Notes: generated from the letters alone by a model not told the origin. Positions 15,332 to 23,451 are shown, counted from the stretch's first letter. The stretch: DNA of 64,000 nucleotides from Clostridia bacterium (GCA_017526525.1 JAFXRG010000041.1:1-64000), one strand, 5' to 3'. Numbers and translations: made by a program.

Positions 15332-16462
15332 TCACGAACGAGCATTGCGGAACCGGGCTTCGAGTGACTTTGTCCGCTCCCTGATTTCTTCGATGATCTG
15401 CCTGCAGGTTTTCAGCGGGAGACCGGCCTTTTTCCCGACTGCTGTCAACTCTTTTTCTCCTGGGTCGCGTCCGTTTCCATCCACCGTGGTGGTGTGCTCT
15501 CCGAAGTATGTGGTGCTCCAGGTCAGATCATAGGCCGGAGAGGGATGCCAGCAGTCGTACCGTGGATCGTAAATCCAGGTGAAGTTTTTCAGGTGATCAT
15601 CCCGGTTGTGGGCGTACACATTGAAGCACATTCGCCGGTACATTTGCAGAAGATCTTCTTCATTGCTGCGGGAAAGGATGGTGGTCATCTTCATCAGCGT
15701 GTGATAATCCAGGGATGCGGATCTCCAGTCTGCTTCCAGTATTGCAGCGGCGGTCAGCATATGCAGGCGCTTCCCTTTGACGCGATCGAAACGCCGGACG
15801 GCGAAAAATCCGCTGCATCGTTTGGAGGGCAGGAGCTTTGTTTCCGGGACGAGGATGCCGCAGGAAGCGGCGCAGTCCATATAGGCCTTCTCCATAAGCC
15901 CGGTGTCTTGCATGTCCCCGGACGCAGGAAACTTGATGATCCATTCTTCGGTCATCACCTTGGGCCTGGCCCCGCCGCTGCTACCGCCCAGTTGGAAAAG
16001 TTCATCCGGGTCTGCGGCGTCATCATGCTGCAGCAACGCGCTGCACTGAGCGGCAAGGGTGTCCAGATCCTTGATCACCGTATCATGGGACAAATCCCAG
16101 GCAGGGCGGTAGGTCAGTGCGCCCATTCCGGCACTGCTCACGATGGCCAAACGTTCAAGCGTCGAAACGTCGTCAGGCGCATAGCCGTGGCTGCGCAGCA
16201 TTCGATCCACAAGGAGCCGTCCCCAGGCGTCAGGCAGACTGTCGGCAAATACGCCCCACAAGCCCTGAAAGTTCAGGGAAGCCGGGACATAGACCTTCTG
16301 CTCCAGAGGAAGCGAGAAGGGGCTGATGGCAAAGCCGTCTGCGAGCCAGTCGTCCTCATACGCAAACGCGACCCGATGATCTGCGGTTTCCGCCAGTGTG
16401 CCAACCAGGCGGCCTTCCAGGAAAACTTCCGCTTTATGTGCGCTCACGAATGACCTCCTCAA
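15332..16462 (-). CDS. HipA-like serine/threonine kinase toxin
   Basis: Protein of 376 residues of the HipA family, kinases that halt growth by phosphorylating targets such as glutamyl-tRNA synthetase. Residues 10-110 form the HipA N1-type domain (LPDAWGRLLVDRML). The Gly-rich P-loop GGSSGGARPKV is at 159-169, the catalytic loop AHNRDDHLKNF (Asp288 as base) at 284-294, and the metal-binding Asp312 in PSPAYDL. It is shorter than E. coli HipA (440) but has all catalytic motifs. The start overlaps the HTH gene by 29 bases, so the pair is a toxin-antitoxin unit with the antitoxin first. Confidence 0.9.
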   Translation of the reverse strand: MRRSFVSAHKAEVFLEGRLVGTLAETADHRVAFAYEDDWLADGFAISPFSLPLEQKVYVPASLNFQGLWGVFADSLPDAWGRLLVDRMLRSHGYAPDDVSTLERLAIVSSAGMGALTYRPAWDLSHDTVIKDLDTLAAQCSALLQHDDAADPDELFQLGGSSGGARPKVMTEEWIIKFPASGDMQDTGLMEKAYMDCAASCGILVPETKLLPSKRCSGFFAVRRFDRVKGKRLHMLTAAAILEADWRSASLDYHTLMKMTTILSRSNEEDLLQMYRRMCFNVYAHNRDDHLKNFTWIYDPRYDCWHPSPAYDLTWSTTYFGEHTTTVDGNGRDPGEKELTAVGKKAGLPLKTCRQIIEEIRERTKSLEARFRNARS

Positions 16463-16709
16463 TGGAATTGTACGTCACATCCGCAAACAGCTGCCGGATA
16501 GCGTCTGCGCAGTCCAGCGCCACGGCAAGCCGGGTCAGGGAGATCAGAGAAATCAGGCCGGTGCTCTCAAAACGCTTGATGCTGCCAAAACTGACATTGC
16601 TCTTTTCACTCAGTTGCTGCTGTGTGAGTCCCCGGCGCTTGCGGATTCCACGCAGCCGTTGTGCCAATGCCAGATCCATTTCTTCCGGCGTTTCCCATGT
16701 GAATCCCAT
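16434..16709 (-). CDS. HipB-like XRE family antitoxin
   Basis: DNA-binding protein of 91 residues with a Cro/C1-type helix-turn-helix (residues about 12-65, including LRGIRKRRGLTQQQLSEKSN and VSFGSIKRFESTG). It precedes and overlaps the HipA gene. Antitoxins of this type bind the kinase and repress their own promoter. The ATG at 16709 is chosen because aggagg lies 7 bases upstream; longer ORF starts lie beyond that site. A perfect 16-bp palindrome 16 bases upstream of the start is the likely operator. Confidence 0.88.
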   Translation of the reverse strand: MGFTWETPEEMDLALAQRLRGIRKRRGLTQQQLSEKSNVSFGSIKRFESTGLISLISLTRLAVALDCADAIRQLFADVTYNSIEEVIRERT

Positions 16710-16724
16710 TTGGTGCCCTCCTGT

Positions 16725-16740
16725 GGATAATATATTATCC
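16725..16740. promoter_or_regulatory. HipB-type operator palindrome
   Basis: GGATAATATATTATCC is a perfect 16-bp palindrome in the promoter region of the HTH-HipA pair. A second half-match, ATAATATTATCC, lies at 16770-16781. Together they look like two operator sites for autorepression. Confidence 0.7.
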
Positions 16741-17008
16741 AAATTTGCAGAATATAGCCTTTAAAAGCTATAATATTATCCGCATTCATTATACTACGCC
16801 AGATGAATTTCAACAACAGGAAAGTGTTTTTTGCAGGTACCCGTTCTGCGCGATGTGTTCTTCACTTCGAAGCAAGGCCAATTGAAATGCAGATGATTAT
16901 CGGACAATTCAGCATTTTGAACATTTCCTGTTTGTTACTTTATATGCAACATGCTAATATATATGTTACATGCAGAAATGCATATAAGTTTCTCCCGGAG
17001 GTGTACCC

Positions 17009-17179
17009 ATGCTAACGAAAGCCGAACTGCCGGGCTGTCCGGTTGCTACGACACTGCGGCTCATCGGAAACAAATGGAAGATGCTGATCCTGCGAAACCT
17101 GCTGGTCCGCCCGTGGCGATTCAACGAAATGCTCCGTTCCATTCCCGGGATCAGCCAGAAGGTGCGTGAAAGAGAATGA
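17009..17179 (+). pseudogene. Truncated HxlR family regulator (56 aa)
   Basis: The frame starts MLTKAELPGCPVATTLRLIG and has NKWKMLILRNLL and RFNEMLRSIPGISQKV, the N-terminal half of an HxlR-type winged helix, with the conserved first Cys. It stops at GISQKVRERE, inside the recognition helix, and lacks the wing and dimer helix. It keeps a good ribosome site (ggagg) and its stop overlaps the macrodomain start (ATGA). It is either a broken regulator or a short coupled leader. An imperfect TGTTAC/GCAACA repeat (16930-16948) upstream may be the old operator. Confidence 0.7.
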
Positions 17180-17955
17180 ACCAGAATGAAAGACGCCGAT
17201 GGCTGATCCATGCCCTGCTGGAAGAAATGCCGCAGGATCAATATCCGGTTTTTCCGCTTGCGGCGGATCGCCAGTGGCGGCTGCTTCGAAGCCTGATGAA
17301 CGTCCGTCAGCCAATGCCGGTATCGGAGGAGTTCCTGCAAGTCCAGGATGCCTTCCTGAAGGAAATGACAGAGGAAAAGGGCATAACTGACGCGGACAGC
17401 CTGCCGCCCTGCGCCGGAGACAGCAGTCTCGTCCTTTGGCAGGGGGATATTACAACCCTTCGGTGTGACGCCATCGTCAACGCCGCGAACAGCCAGATGC
17501 TGGGCTGCTTTTCTCCGTGCCACGGATGCATTGACAATATCATCCATACCATGAGCGGCGTGCAGCTGCGCCTGGCTTGCCATGAGCTGATGCAGGCACA
17601 GGGACATGAGGAACCCACCGGACAGGCAAAGATCACCCCCGGCTTCAATCTTCCTGCGAAGTACGTGTTGCATACGGTCGGACCGATCATCAATGATGAG
17701 GTCACCCCGGAAGACGAAGCATTGCTGGCATCCTGCTATCGTTCCTGCCTGGAACTGGCAGAGGAGCACAATCTGCATTCCATAGCCTTCTGCTGCATCT
17801 CCACCGGTGTTTTCCGCTTCCCGCCGGACCTCGCGGCAGAGACTGCCATCCGGACTGTGGGGGAATTCCTGCGGAAAGGAACCGGTATCCGGCGCGTGAT
17901 TTTCAATGTATTCAAAGACAGCGATCTGGAAATATACCGGAATCTCCTGGCATAA
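17176..17955 (+). CDS. Zinc-dependent macrodomain protein-ADP-ribose hydrolase
   Basis: Protein of 259 residues of the SirTM-linked macrodomain class, which removes ADP-ribose from protein side chains. The ADP-ribose pocket starts at [13 protein letters not shown]. The zinc-binding insertion follows as CFSPCHGCIDNII, with Cys/His ligands as in the staphylococcal and streptococcal members. AKITPGFNLPAKYVLHTVGP and CISTGVFRFP complete the fold. Residues 1-85 are the helical N-terminal part seen in this class. It overlaps the HxlR fragment by 4 bases and is followed 138 bases later by the SirTM gene, its usual partner. Confidence 0.92.
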   Translation: MNQNERRRWLIHALLEEMPQDQYPVFPLAADRQWRLLRSLMNVRQPMPVSEEFLQVQDAFLKEMTEEKGITDADSLPPCAGDSSLVLWQGDITTLRCDAIVNAANSQMLGCFSPCHGCIDNIIHTMSGVQLRLACHELMQAQGHEEPTGQAKITPGFNLPAKYVLHTVGPIINDEVTPEDEALLASCYRSCLELAEEHNLHSIAFCCISTGVFRFPPDLAAETAIRTVGEFLRKGTGIRRVIFNVFKDSDLEIYRNLLA

Positions 17956-18093
17956 AAAATGCTCCCGGCCTGCCTGTAACTGCCCGGTTACAAAAAGGTA
18001 ACTGACTGATAAAAAAGTGCGTACTGTCGCTGATTTCATGGATATGATATGGTTGGAAGGCCGAAGGAAATACAGAATCGGCGGGGAGTGATC

Positions 18094-18981
18094 ATGATGG
18101 ATGCAAAGGTATTGCTGCTGAAGGAAAAGATTGATCAGGCGGACGCTGTGATCATCGGCGCGGGCGCGGGACTGTCCACGGCTGCCGGATTTGTGTATGC
18201 CGGAGAACGGTTCGACAGATACTTCAGTGATTTTAGCCGGAAGTACGGTTTCAGGGACATGTATTCCGGCGGATTCTGGCCCTATAAAACACAGGAAGAG
18301 TTCTGGGCCTACTGGAGCCGGTATATCTGGATCAACCGCTACATGGACGCGCCGAAATCCGCCTACAGCGATCTGTACCGGATTGTGAAAGACAAGGACT
18401 ATTTTGTCCTGACCACCAACGTTGACCATTGCTTTCAGAAAGCCGGGTTCGACAAAAAACGGCTGTTCTATACCCAGGGAGATTACGGCCTGTTCCAGTG
18501 CACAAAGCCCTGCTGCAAAAAGACTTGGGAAAACGAGGACATGGTCCGGAACATGATCCTGTCCCAGGGGTATACCATCGGCGAGCATAATGAACTGATT
18601 CTCCCGGACGGCGCTGAAGCAAAGATGAGCATTCCGGCAGAGTTGCTGCCGAAGTGCCCCGACTGCGGACGTCCCCTGACCATGAACCTTCGGTCGGATA
18701 ACAGGTTCGTGGAGGACGAAGGGTGGCAGGCCGCCGCTGCCAGGTATGAGATCTGGCTGACGCAGCATCAGAACCGGAAGATTGTTTTCCTGGAGATCGG
18801 TGTGGGGTACAATACCCCCGGCATTATCAAATACAGCTTCTGGCAGCAGGTATATCAGAACAGGAACGCAACCTATGCCTGCCTGAACATGGAAGAAGAA
18901 CGGGTTCCGGAGGAGATCCGGGAACAGTCCGTCCTCATCAGCGGGGATTCCGCACAGGTTATCCGGGAGCTGATCTCATGA
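18094..18981 (+). CDS. SirTM-class sirtuin (protein ADP-ribosyltransferase)
   Basis: Class M sirtuin of 295 residues, expected to attach ADP-ribose from NAD+ to a protein rather than deacetylate. NAD-binding GAGAGLSTAAGF is at 22-33 and TTNVDHCFQKAGF at 107-119. The usual catalytic His is replaced by Gln128 in FYTQGDYGLFQC, the mark of SirTM. Zinc-ribbon Cys pairs are C136/C140 region and CPDCGRP. In described operons the target is a lipoylated GcvH-like carrier; none is visible here. The ATG at 18094 follows ggggag; 18097 is an equally possible start. It is followed by DUF1848 with a 4-base overlap. Confidence 0.9.
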   Translation: MMDAKVLLLKEKIDQADAVIIGAGAGLSTAAGFVYAGERFDRYFSDFSRKYGFRDMYSGGFWPYKTQEEFWAYWSRYIWINRYMDAPKSAYSDLYRIVKDKDYFVLTTNVDHCFQKAGFDKKRLFYTQGDYGLFQCTKPCCKKTWENEDMVRNMILSQGYTIGEHNELILPDGAEAKMSIPAELLPKCPDCGRPLTMNLRSDNRFVEDEGWQAAAARYEIWLTQHQNRKIVFLEIGVGYNTPGIIKYSFWQQVYQNRNATYACLNMEEERVPEEIREQSVLISGDSAQVIRELIS

Positions 18982-19916
18982 TCATCAATACAGGGATGCG
19001 CACAGATATTCCCGCCTTCTACTCTGACTGGTTTGTGAACCGGCTGAAGGCCGGGTTTGTGCTGGTCCGCAATCCCTACAATCCCCGTTCCGTTACCCGC
19101 TACCGGCTCTCACCGGACGTGGTGGACCTGATCGGCTTCTGTACGAAGAATCCGGCGCCCATGTTCCCGCATATGGAACTGCTCCGTCCCTACGGACAAT
19201 ACTGGTTTGTCACGGTCACGCCGTATGGAAAAGAGATCGAACCGCGTGTTCCGGACAAGCGGAACGTACTTGAAAGCATAAAGCGTCTTTCTGATACAGT
19301 TGGTGCGGACAGCGTAGGATGGCGGTACGACCCGATCTTCATCAGCGATCAGTATCCGGTTGAACGGCACATCAAAGCATTCGGGTATATGGCAAAAGCA
19401 CTGTCGGGGTATACACGCACGGCAGTGATCAGCTTTATTGATCTGTATGAAAAAACGAAGCGAAACTTCCCGGAGGCGAGGCAGGTCACCGCGGAACAGC
19501 GGCTCTTGCTGGGAAAGACATTTACAGAGATCGGGAAGCAATATGGCATGACAATCCGTCCCTGCGGAGAAGGAAATGAATTGGCACCCTTCGGCGCGGA
19601 CTGCAGCGGATGCATGACGAAAGCTACCTATGAGCAGGCACTGCATCAGCGGCTGAAGATGCCGAAGACTGCACCGGCCCGGAAGGAATGCGCCTGCTAC
19701 CTGGGCGGAGATATCGGAGCATATAACACCTGCGGCCATCTGTGCCGATATTGTTACGCGAACTATGACGCAAATACAGTCAGGAAGAACATGGCCATAC
19801 ATGACCCGAAATCGCCGCTTCTTATCGGACAGTTGATGCCGGAGGACCAGGTACATGAAGCCAGACAGGAAAGCTGGATTGATCCTCAGATTTCTATTGA
19901 CAGCATTATAGTATGA
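18978..19916 (+). CDS. DUF1848 family protein with C-terminal CxxxCxxC
   Basis: Protein of 312 residues. The N-terminal DUF1848 region includes RTDIPAFYSDWF, FVLVRNPYNP and FCTKNPAPM, then a TIM-barrel-like core (SVGWRYDPIF). The C-terminal quarter is Cys-rich: CSGCM, ECACYLGGDIGAYN and CGHLCRYCYANYD, the last a CxxxCxxC as used for the 4Fe-4S cluster of radical SAM enzymes, though in an unusual C-terminal place. The ATGA overlap with SirTM implies one operon with the macrodomain gene. No function is established; processing of an ADP-ribosylated or lipoylated target is only a guess from context. Confidence 0.85.
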   Translation: MIINTGMRTDIPAFYSDWFVNRLKAGFVLVRNPYNPRSVTRYRLSPDVVDLIGFCTKNPAPMFPHMELLRPYGQYWFVTVTPYGKEIEPRVPDKRNVLESIKRLSDTVGADSVGWRYDPIFISDQYPVERHIKAFGYMAKALSGYTRTAVISFIDLYEKTKRNFPEARQVTAEQRLLLGKTFTEIGKQYGMTIRPCGEGNELAPFGADCSGCMTKATYEQALHQRLKMPKTAPARKECACYLGGDIGAYNTCGHLCRYCYANYDANTVRKNMAIHDPKSPLLIGQLMPEDQVHEARQESWIDPQISIDSIIV

Positions 19917-19920
19917 TGAT

Positions 19921-20001
19921 TTAAGGTTTATTAAAGGATTCTGCAGATAATTACAAATGCGGGGTATCGTGCAGCCATCAGGCGTCAGACCGGATACTTC
20001 C
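19921..20001 (+). repeat. 81-bp dispersed direct repeat, copy B
   Basis: Second copy of the repeat at 11894-11974, 77 of 81 positions identical, same orientation, about 8 kb away. It begins 4 bases after the DUF1848 stop. Confidence 0.9.
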
Positions 20002-20214
20002 AGAACTCTGATTCAGGAATGTGTCCGTTATGAAGCGCGTGATGGCTGTTTGTCACCCGCAATACCCTCCGGATACGACACATCTGAGGCACGGGAAGCT
20101 GCGATTGATTTCGAGAACGTTGCCTGGCAGGCCACGGACAGTATGTCCCCGGCCCTGCGGGATATTATTATGGAAAGCGCCTGGTACCGGGTTGTATGGT
20201 TTATTACAATGTGC
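20002..20214 (+). pseudogene. Possible decayed coding segment after repeat B
   Basis: The frame continuing through the repeat encodes a protein-like stretch (ECVRYEARDGCLSPAI, then EARDAAIDF-like sequence and SPALRDIIMESAWYRVV) with no start of its own and no family I recognise. It runs into the TetR promoter. It may be the tail of a lost gene. Low certainty. Confidence 0.3.
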
Positions 20215-20261
20215 TTGACAAGTGACCTTTTGCTTACTACAATTGGTGACCGTAGGGTCAC
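20215..20261 (+). promoter_or_regulatory. TetR gene promoter with operator
   Basis: TTGACA (20215-20220) and TACAAT (20238-20243) have a 17-bp spacer. GTGACCGTAGGGTCAC (20246-20261) is a dyad with perfect 6-base arms around the start site. A further half-site AAGTGACC lies in the spacer at 20220-20227 and is mirrored by GGTCACTT at 20256-20263. This is a likely autorepression site for the TetR protein encoded 23 bases on. Confidence 0.82.
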
Positions 20262-20283
20262 TTGATTTGACGCGGAGGTTATT

Positions 20284-20883
20284 ATGGCAAAAGATACGAA
20301 AGAAAGAATCCTGATGGCAGCGCTGGATATGTTCTCAAAAAAAGGATATGAGGGCACCAACATACGGGAACTGGCCGAGTCCCTCGGGCTGGTCAAATCC
20401 GGCATCTACAAGCACTATGAGAGCAAAGAAGCCATCTGGAATGCCCTGCTGGACAGGATGATTGCCTATTACGGGGAACGCTTTGGCTCCGCCGGGCATA
20501 TGCTTCCGGTACCGGATTCCCCGGAAGACTTCTTTTCCATGACCCTGCGGATGGTGAATCTTACGATCCATGACGAGCAGATCGTGAAGACGAGGAAGGT
20601 GCTTACCCTGGAGCAGTACCGGGACGAGCGCGCGCGGGACCTGGCGACAAAGCACTTCCTGACCGGCCTTACAGAGATGTTTACGCGCATCTTCTCCGGC
20701 ATGATGGCCAAAGGCTTGCTGAAAAAGGAGGACCCCGCCATGCTGGCCTTCGCCTACGTGACACCGATCTCCGCCCTCATTCATCTGTGTGACCGGGAGC
20801 CGGAGAAAACAGAGGATGCGATCAGAAAGATCGAAGCATTCAGCCGGCACTTTCTTGCGACCTATGGGGTGAAGCAGGCATAG
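20284..20883 (+). CDS. TetR/AcrR family transcriptional regulator
   Basis: Regulator of 199 residues. The TetR DNA-binding domain covers residues 5-52 (ERILMAALDMFSKKGYEGTN, then IRELAESLGLVKSGIYKHYESKEAI). The remainder is the helical ligand-binding and dimer domain, which includes LTLEQYRDERARDLATKHF. The promoter holds symmetric GTGACC sites, so autorepression is probable. The oxidoreductase gene follows after 91 bases in the same direction and is the most likely co-regulated target. Ligand unknown. Confidence 0.92.
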   Translation: MAKDTKERILMAALDMFSKKGYEGTNIRELAESLGLVKSGIYKHYESKEAIWNALLDRMIAYYGERFGSAGHMLPVPDSPEDFFSMTLRMVNLTIHDEQIVKTRKVLTLEQYRDERARDLATKHFLTGLTEMFTRIFSGMMAKGLLKKEDPAMLAFAYVTPISALIHLCDREPEKTEDAIRKIEAFSRHFLATYGVKQA

Positions 20884-20974
20884 GGTACTGCCCGGCGGTG
20901 AGAAAGGGATGACGAAGCGTGATTACCAGGAAAGAATGGCTGAACGAAGAAAAACAGGAAGAGGTAAACGAAAA

Positions 20975-21664
20975 ATGAAAATCCTTGTATTGAACGGAAG
21001 CCCCAAACGGGATAAAAGTGACACCATGCATATTACCCGGGCGTTTTTGGAGGGAATGCGGGATGCCGGGCAGCAGGATGTTCATGTGATCGACGTGATC
21101 GACCGCCGTATTGAATACTGCACCGGCTGCTTTGCCTGCAAAATGAACGGCGGCACCTGCATTCATAACGACGATATGAGGGCCATCCTGGATGAAATCC
21201 TGGAAAGCGACCTGCTGCTGTTCAGCTTCCCGCTGTATTGCTATGGCATGCCCGCGCCGCTGAAAGCGCTGCTGGACCGCACCATGCCGCTGTCCTCCAT
21301 GGCTATGCGGAAGGCGGGAGACCGGTATGAGCATGTAGGCCAGGCGGACTTTTCACGCCTGAAGTACATGATGATCTGCGGCTGCGGTTTCCCCAACAGC
21401 AAGCACAATTTCGAGCCTGCGGTCGCACAGTTTAAGCTGTGTTTCCCGGGAAACCGCACCATCATCACCATTCCCGAAAGTCCCATGTTCAGCGCGCCTG
21501 AGGCGGCGATCGTTACTGAACCGAGGCTGGATCTTGTCCGGCAGGCAGGAAAGCAATACGCCGAAACGGGCAGGATTGATGAAGCGCTGCTCTCTGAAAT
21601 CGGGTCGCCCATGATCCCGGAGGAGCAGTACGCGGCCATTGTGAACGGAAGCACTGAAAAATGA
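20975..21664 (+). CDS. NAD(P)H-dependent FMN oxidoreductase (flavodoxin fold)
   Basis: Flavodoxin-fold protein of 229 residues in the NADPH-dependent FMN reductase / YwqN-like group. It shows the opening MKILVLNGSPKRDKSDTMHI with the FMN phosphate loop, CTGCFACKMNGGTCIHNDDM, where two Cys pairs recall iron-sulfur flavoproteins, and the flavin loop FPLYCYGMPAPLKALLDR. The ATG at 20975 is chosen because it opens the first strand and follows gaggta by ten bases; an in-frame start at 20909 would add a basic tail absent from relatives. It probably reduces a quinone, metal or nitro compound under TetR control. Confidence 0.9.
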   Translation: MKILVLNGSPKRDKSDTMHITRAFLEGMRDAGQQDVHVIDVIDRRIEYCTGCFACKMNGGTCIHNDDMRAILDEILESDLLLFSFPLYCYGMPAPLKALLDRTMPLSSMAMRKAGDRYEHVGQADFSRLKYMMICGCGFPNSKHNFEPAVAQFKLCFPGNRTIITIPESPMFSAPEAAIVTEPRLDLVRQAGKQYAETGRIDEALLSEIGSPMIPEEQYAAIVNGSTEK

Positions 21665-21753
21665 ACGAATACATTGCTTGCTGTGAATCACTTTGCCACA
21701 TCCGGCAATGCGCCATGTAAAAGCAGATCCGGACACGCGGCACCTGTCCGGAG

Positions 21754-21900
21754 ATGAAGTCCGGCGCAAAAGCCCTGTCGGAAAACGGTGATGAAGGTAC
21801 CGACATAACGGTAACCGGCCGGCTTGAAATCTATGAAGAGAACGGATTCAGCTATCTTCACCTGGTGGACGCGGAAGTGCTGTGGGAGGAACAGCCGTGA
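21754..21900 (+). pseudogene. C-terminal fragment of an OB-fold-like protein
   Basis: A 48-residue frame reads GTDITVTGRLEIYEENGFSY and LHLVDAEVLWEEQP, resembling the last strands of small OB-fold lipoprotein domains. The preceding 90 bases hold no matching N-terminus. It is most likely a remnant. Confidence 0.4.
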
Positions 21901-22083
21901 AAAGATTTCATTGATACAGAGCGTGCAGCCGCACGTGACTGCATTCTCCATGCTGCCTCCAAACGCAGTGATGTGCCATCAGCAGGGAAGTCCTCCCTTG
22001 CTGCTGACAATCAGATAATACAGGCTGATTATTGAAGAAAAATTGAAGAAACTGTAAAAAAGGGAATCATGGATTGTGTTCTC
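21901..22083. other. Intergenic stretch, no gene seen
   Basis: Holds an imperfect hairpin (TCAGCAGGGA paired with TCCC..TGCTGA, about 21977-22007) with no T run. No ORF with family similarity was seen on either strand. Confidence 0.4.
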
Positions 22084-22112
22084 TTGCAACCGCAGATACA
22101 AGATGATAGAAT
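22084..22112 (+). promoter_or_regulatory. Promoter of the DUF4317 gene
   Basis: TTGCAA and TAGAAT separated by 17 bp, about 100 bases before the ATG at 22212. Confidence 0.65.
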
Positions 22113-22211
22113 ATGCCCCGTGCTGCATTCAAAAGCCATGAGATATTCAGAAAAGCCGGAACCTTGAAATGCAGCTGAAAACAAGCAACATGAAAGGACA
22201 AACCGAAGAAC

Positions 22212-23369
22212 ATGAATCAAAGAGACCTGGCGGAAATCAAAAGAAGGCTTAACCCTGACAAGCGCAATCCCTCGCTGATCTGCGGCTGCTACGTTGACCA
22301 TATCGGGAATCCCATCACCAGCTTTGAACTTCCGGTTTCCTCGCTTTACGAGCAGGAAAATGAAAAATATATGACCCTCTTCAGGAAGGTGCTTTCCGGA
22401 CAGATCGGACAGAATCTGACGCCCATTGCTTTCCCGACCGAAAGTGACGACCTCCTTCTTCGTGTTCGGGATACCGCCCTGAATGATCCGGAAACCCTTC
22501 AGGCGCTGTTTACCCGCCTGATTGCAGGAATCAGGGCGGAACATCCCGATATGCAGTCTGTTGAAGACGCGCAGAACGCAGAAAACTGGCTGATCCTGCT
22601 GATGCATGATGACCTGGATGTCCGGAAACGCGACGTGAACGGAGAAATCGACTACGAAAACTCTGACCGGGCCTTCAGCTACTTCCTCTGTGCTGTCTGC
22701 CCCGTAAAACAGGAGAAGCCGGCGCTGAGATACCTGCCTTCTGACGGACTCTTCCATGAACGCTCTCCAGAGTGGCTGGCAAGCACTCCGACACTCGGAT
22801 TCCTTTTCCCGCTCTATGAAGGCGGCGCCGCTGACGTTAACACGATCCTTTTTTTCAGCAAGGATTGCAATGACGCGCACGCGGATTTCCTGAAAGCCGC
22901 TTTCAATGTCGAAGCAGAGATGCCTGCCGCGGAGCAGACGGAAAACTTCCAGACACTTCTTGCCCAGAGCCTGGGTACTGAGTGCTCCCTGGACGTGGTG
23001 CAGGAAATGCACGAAGTGGTCTCCGGACTGATCGAAGAGCAGGCCAAAGACGATGAGCCCCTGATGCTTTCCAAAAACGATGTGGCCAGGATGCTCACTG
23101 ACGGCGGTGTTTCGGAAGACCGGGTTGAGGCATTCCAGAAGGGATTTGACGCTACGTTCGGCGCCGGTGCTGTTCTTCCGGCAGTCAATGTGGTAACGCC
23201 CAAACAGTTCAAGGTGGAAATGCCCAGCGTTTCCATCAGGGTGGATCCCAAGCAGGCGGATTTGCTGGAAACACGGGTCATAGATGGCCGGAGCTATTTA
23301 TTAATACCGATTGACGGCGATATCGCCGTGAATGGCCAGCCCGTATTCGCGGCAAAACAAACAGAATAA
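22212..23369 (+). CDS. DUF4317 family protein
   Basis: Cytoplasmic protein of 385 residues matching the DUF4317 family of Clostridia, of unknown function. Typical features are the opening NQRDLAEIKRRLNPDKRNP, the ICGCYVDHIGNPITSF segment, the acidic middle with ENSDRAFSYFLCAVCPVK, and a C-terminal domain ending RSYLLIPIDGDIAVNGQPV. No catalytic motif or membrane segment is seen. It has its own promoter and terminator and stands alone. The family call is firm; the role is unknown. Confidence 0.88.
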   Translation: MNQRDLAEIKRRLNPDKRNPSLICGCYVDHIGNPITSFELPVSSLYEQENEKYMTLFRKVLSGQIGQNLTPIAFPTESDDLLLRVRDTALNDPETLQALFTRLIAGIRAEHPDMQSVEDAQNAENWLILLMHDDLDVRKRDVNGEIDYENSDRAFSYFLCAVCPVKQEKPALRYLPSDGLFHERSPEWLASTPTLGFLFPLYEGGAADVNTILFFSKDCNDAHADFLKAAFNVEAEMPAAEQTENFQTLLAQSLGTECSLDVVQEMHEVVSGLIEEQAKDDEPLMLSKNDVARMLTDGGVSEDRVEAFQKGFDATFGAGAVLPAVNVVTPKQFKVEMPSVSIRVDPKQADLLETRVIDGRSYLLIPIDGDIAVNGQPVFAAKQTE

Positions 23370-23412
23370 TGCCGGCAGGAACAGGCTCCGGACCGGCTGA
23401 AGCCAACTTTTT

Positions 23413-23451
23413 CAGGGAAAGAGCGGGAAAACGCCCTTTCCTGTTTTTTTT
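23413..23451 (+). terminator. Rho-independent terminator after DUF4317 gene
   Basis: Arms cagggaaagagcg and cgccctttcctg (one bulge) are followed by a run of eight T. Confidence 0.8.

Noticed and set aside
16966-18768. A 600-codon minus-strand frame opposite the macrodomain and SirTM genes
   Set aside because: The plus-strand proteins are clear family members with ribosome sites; the antisense frame has none.
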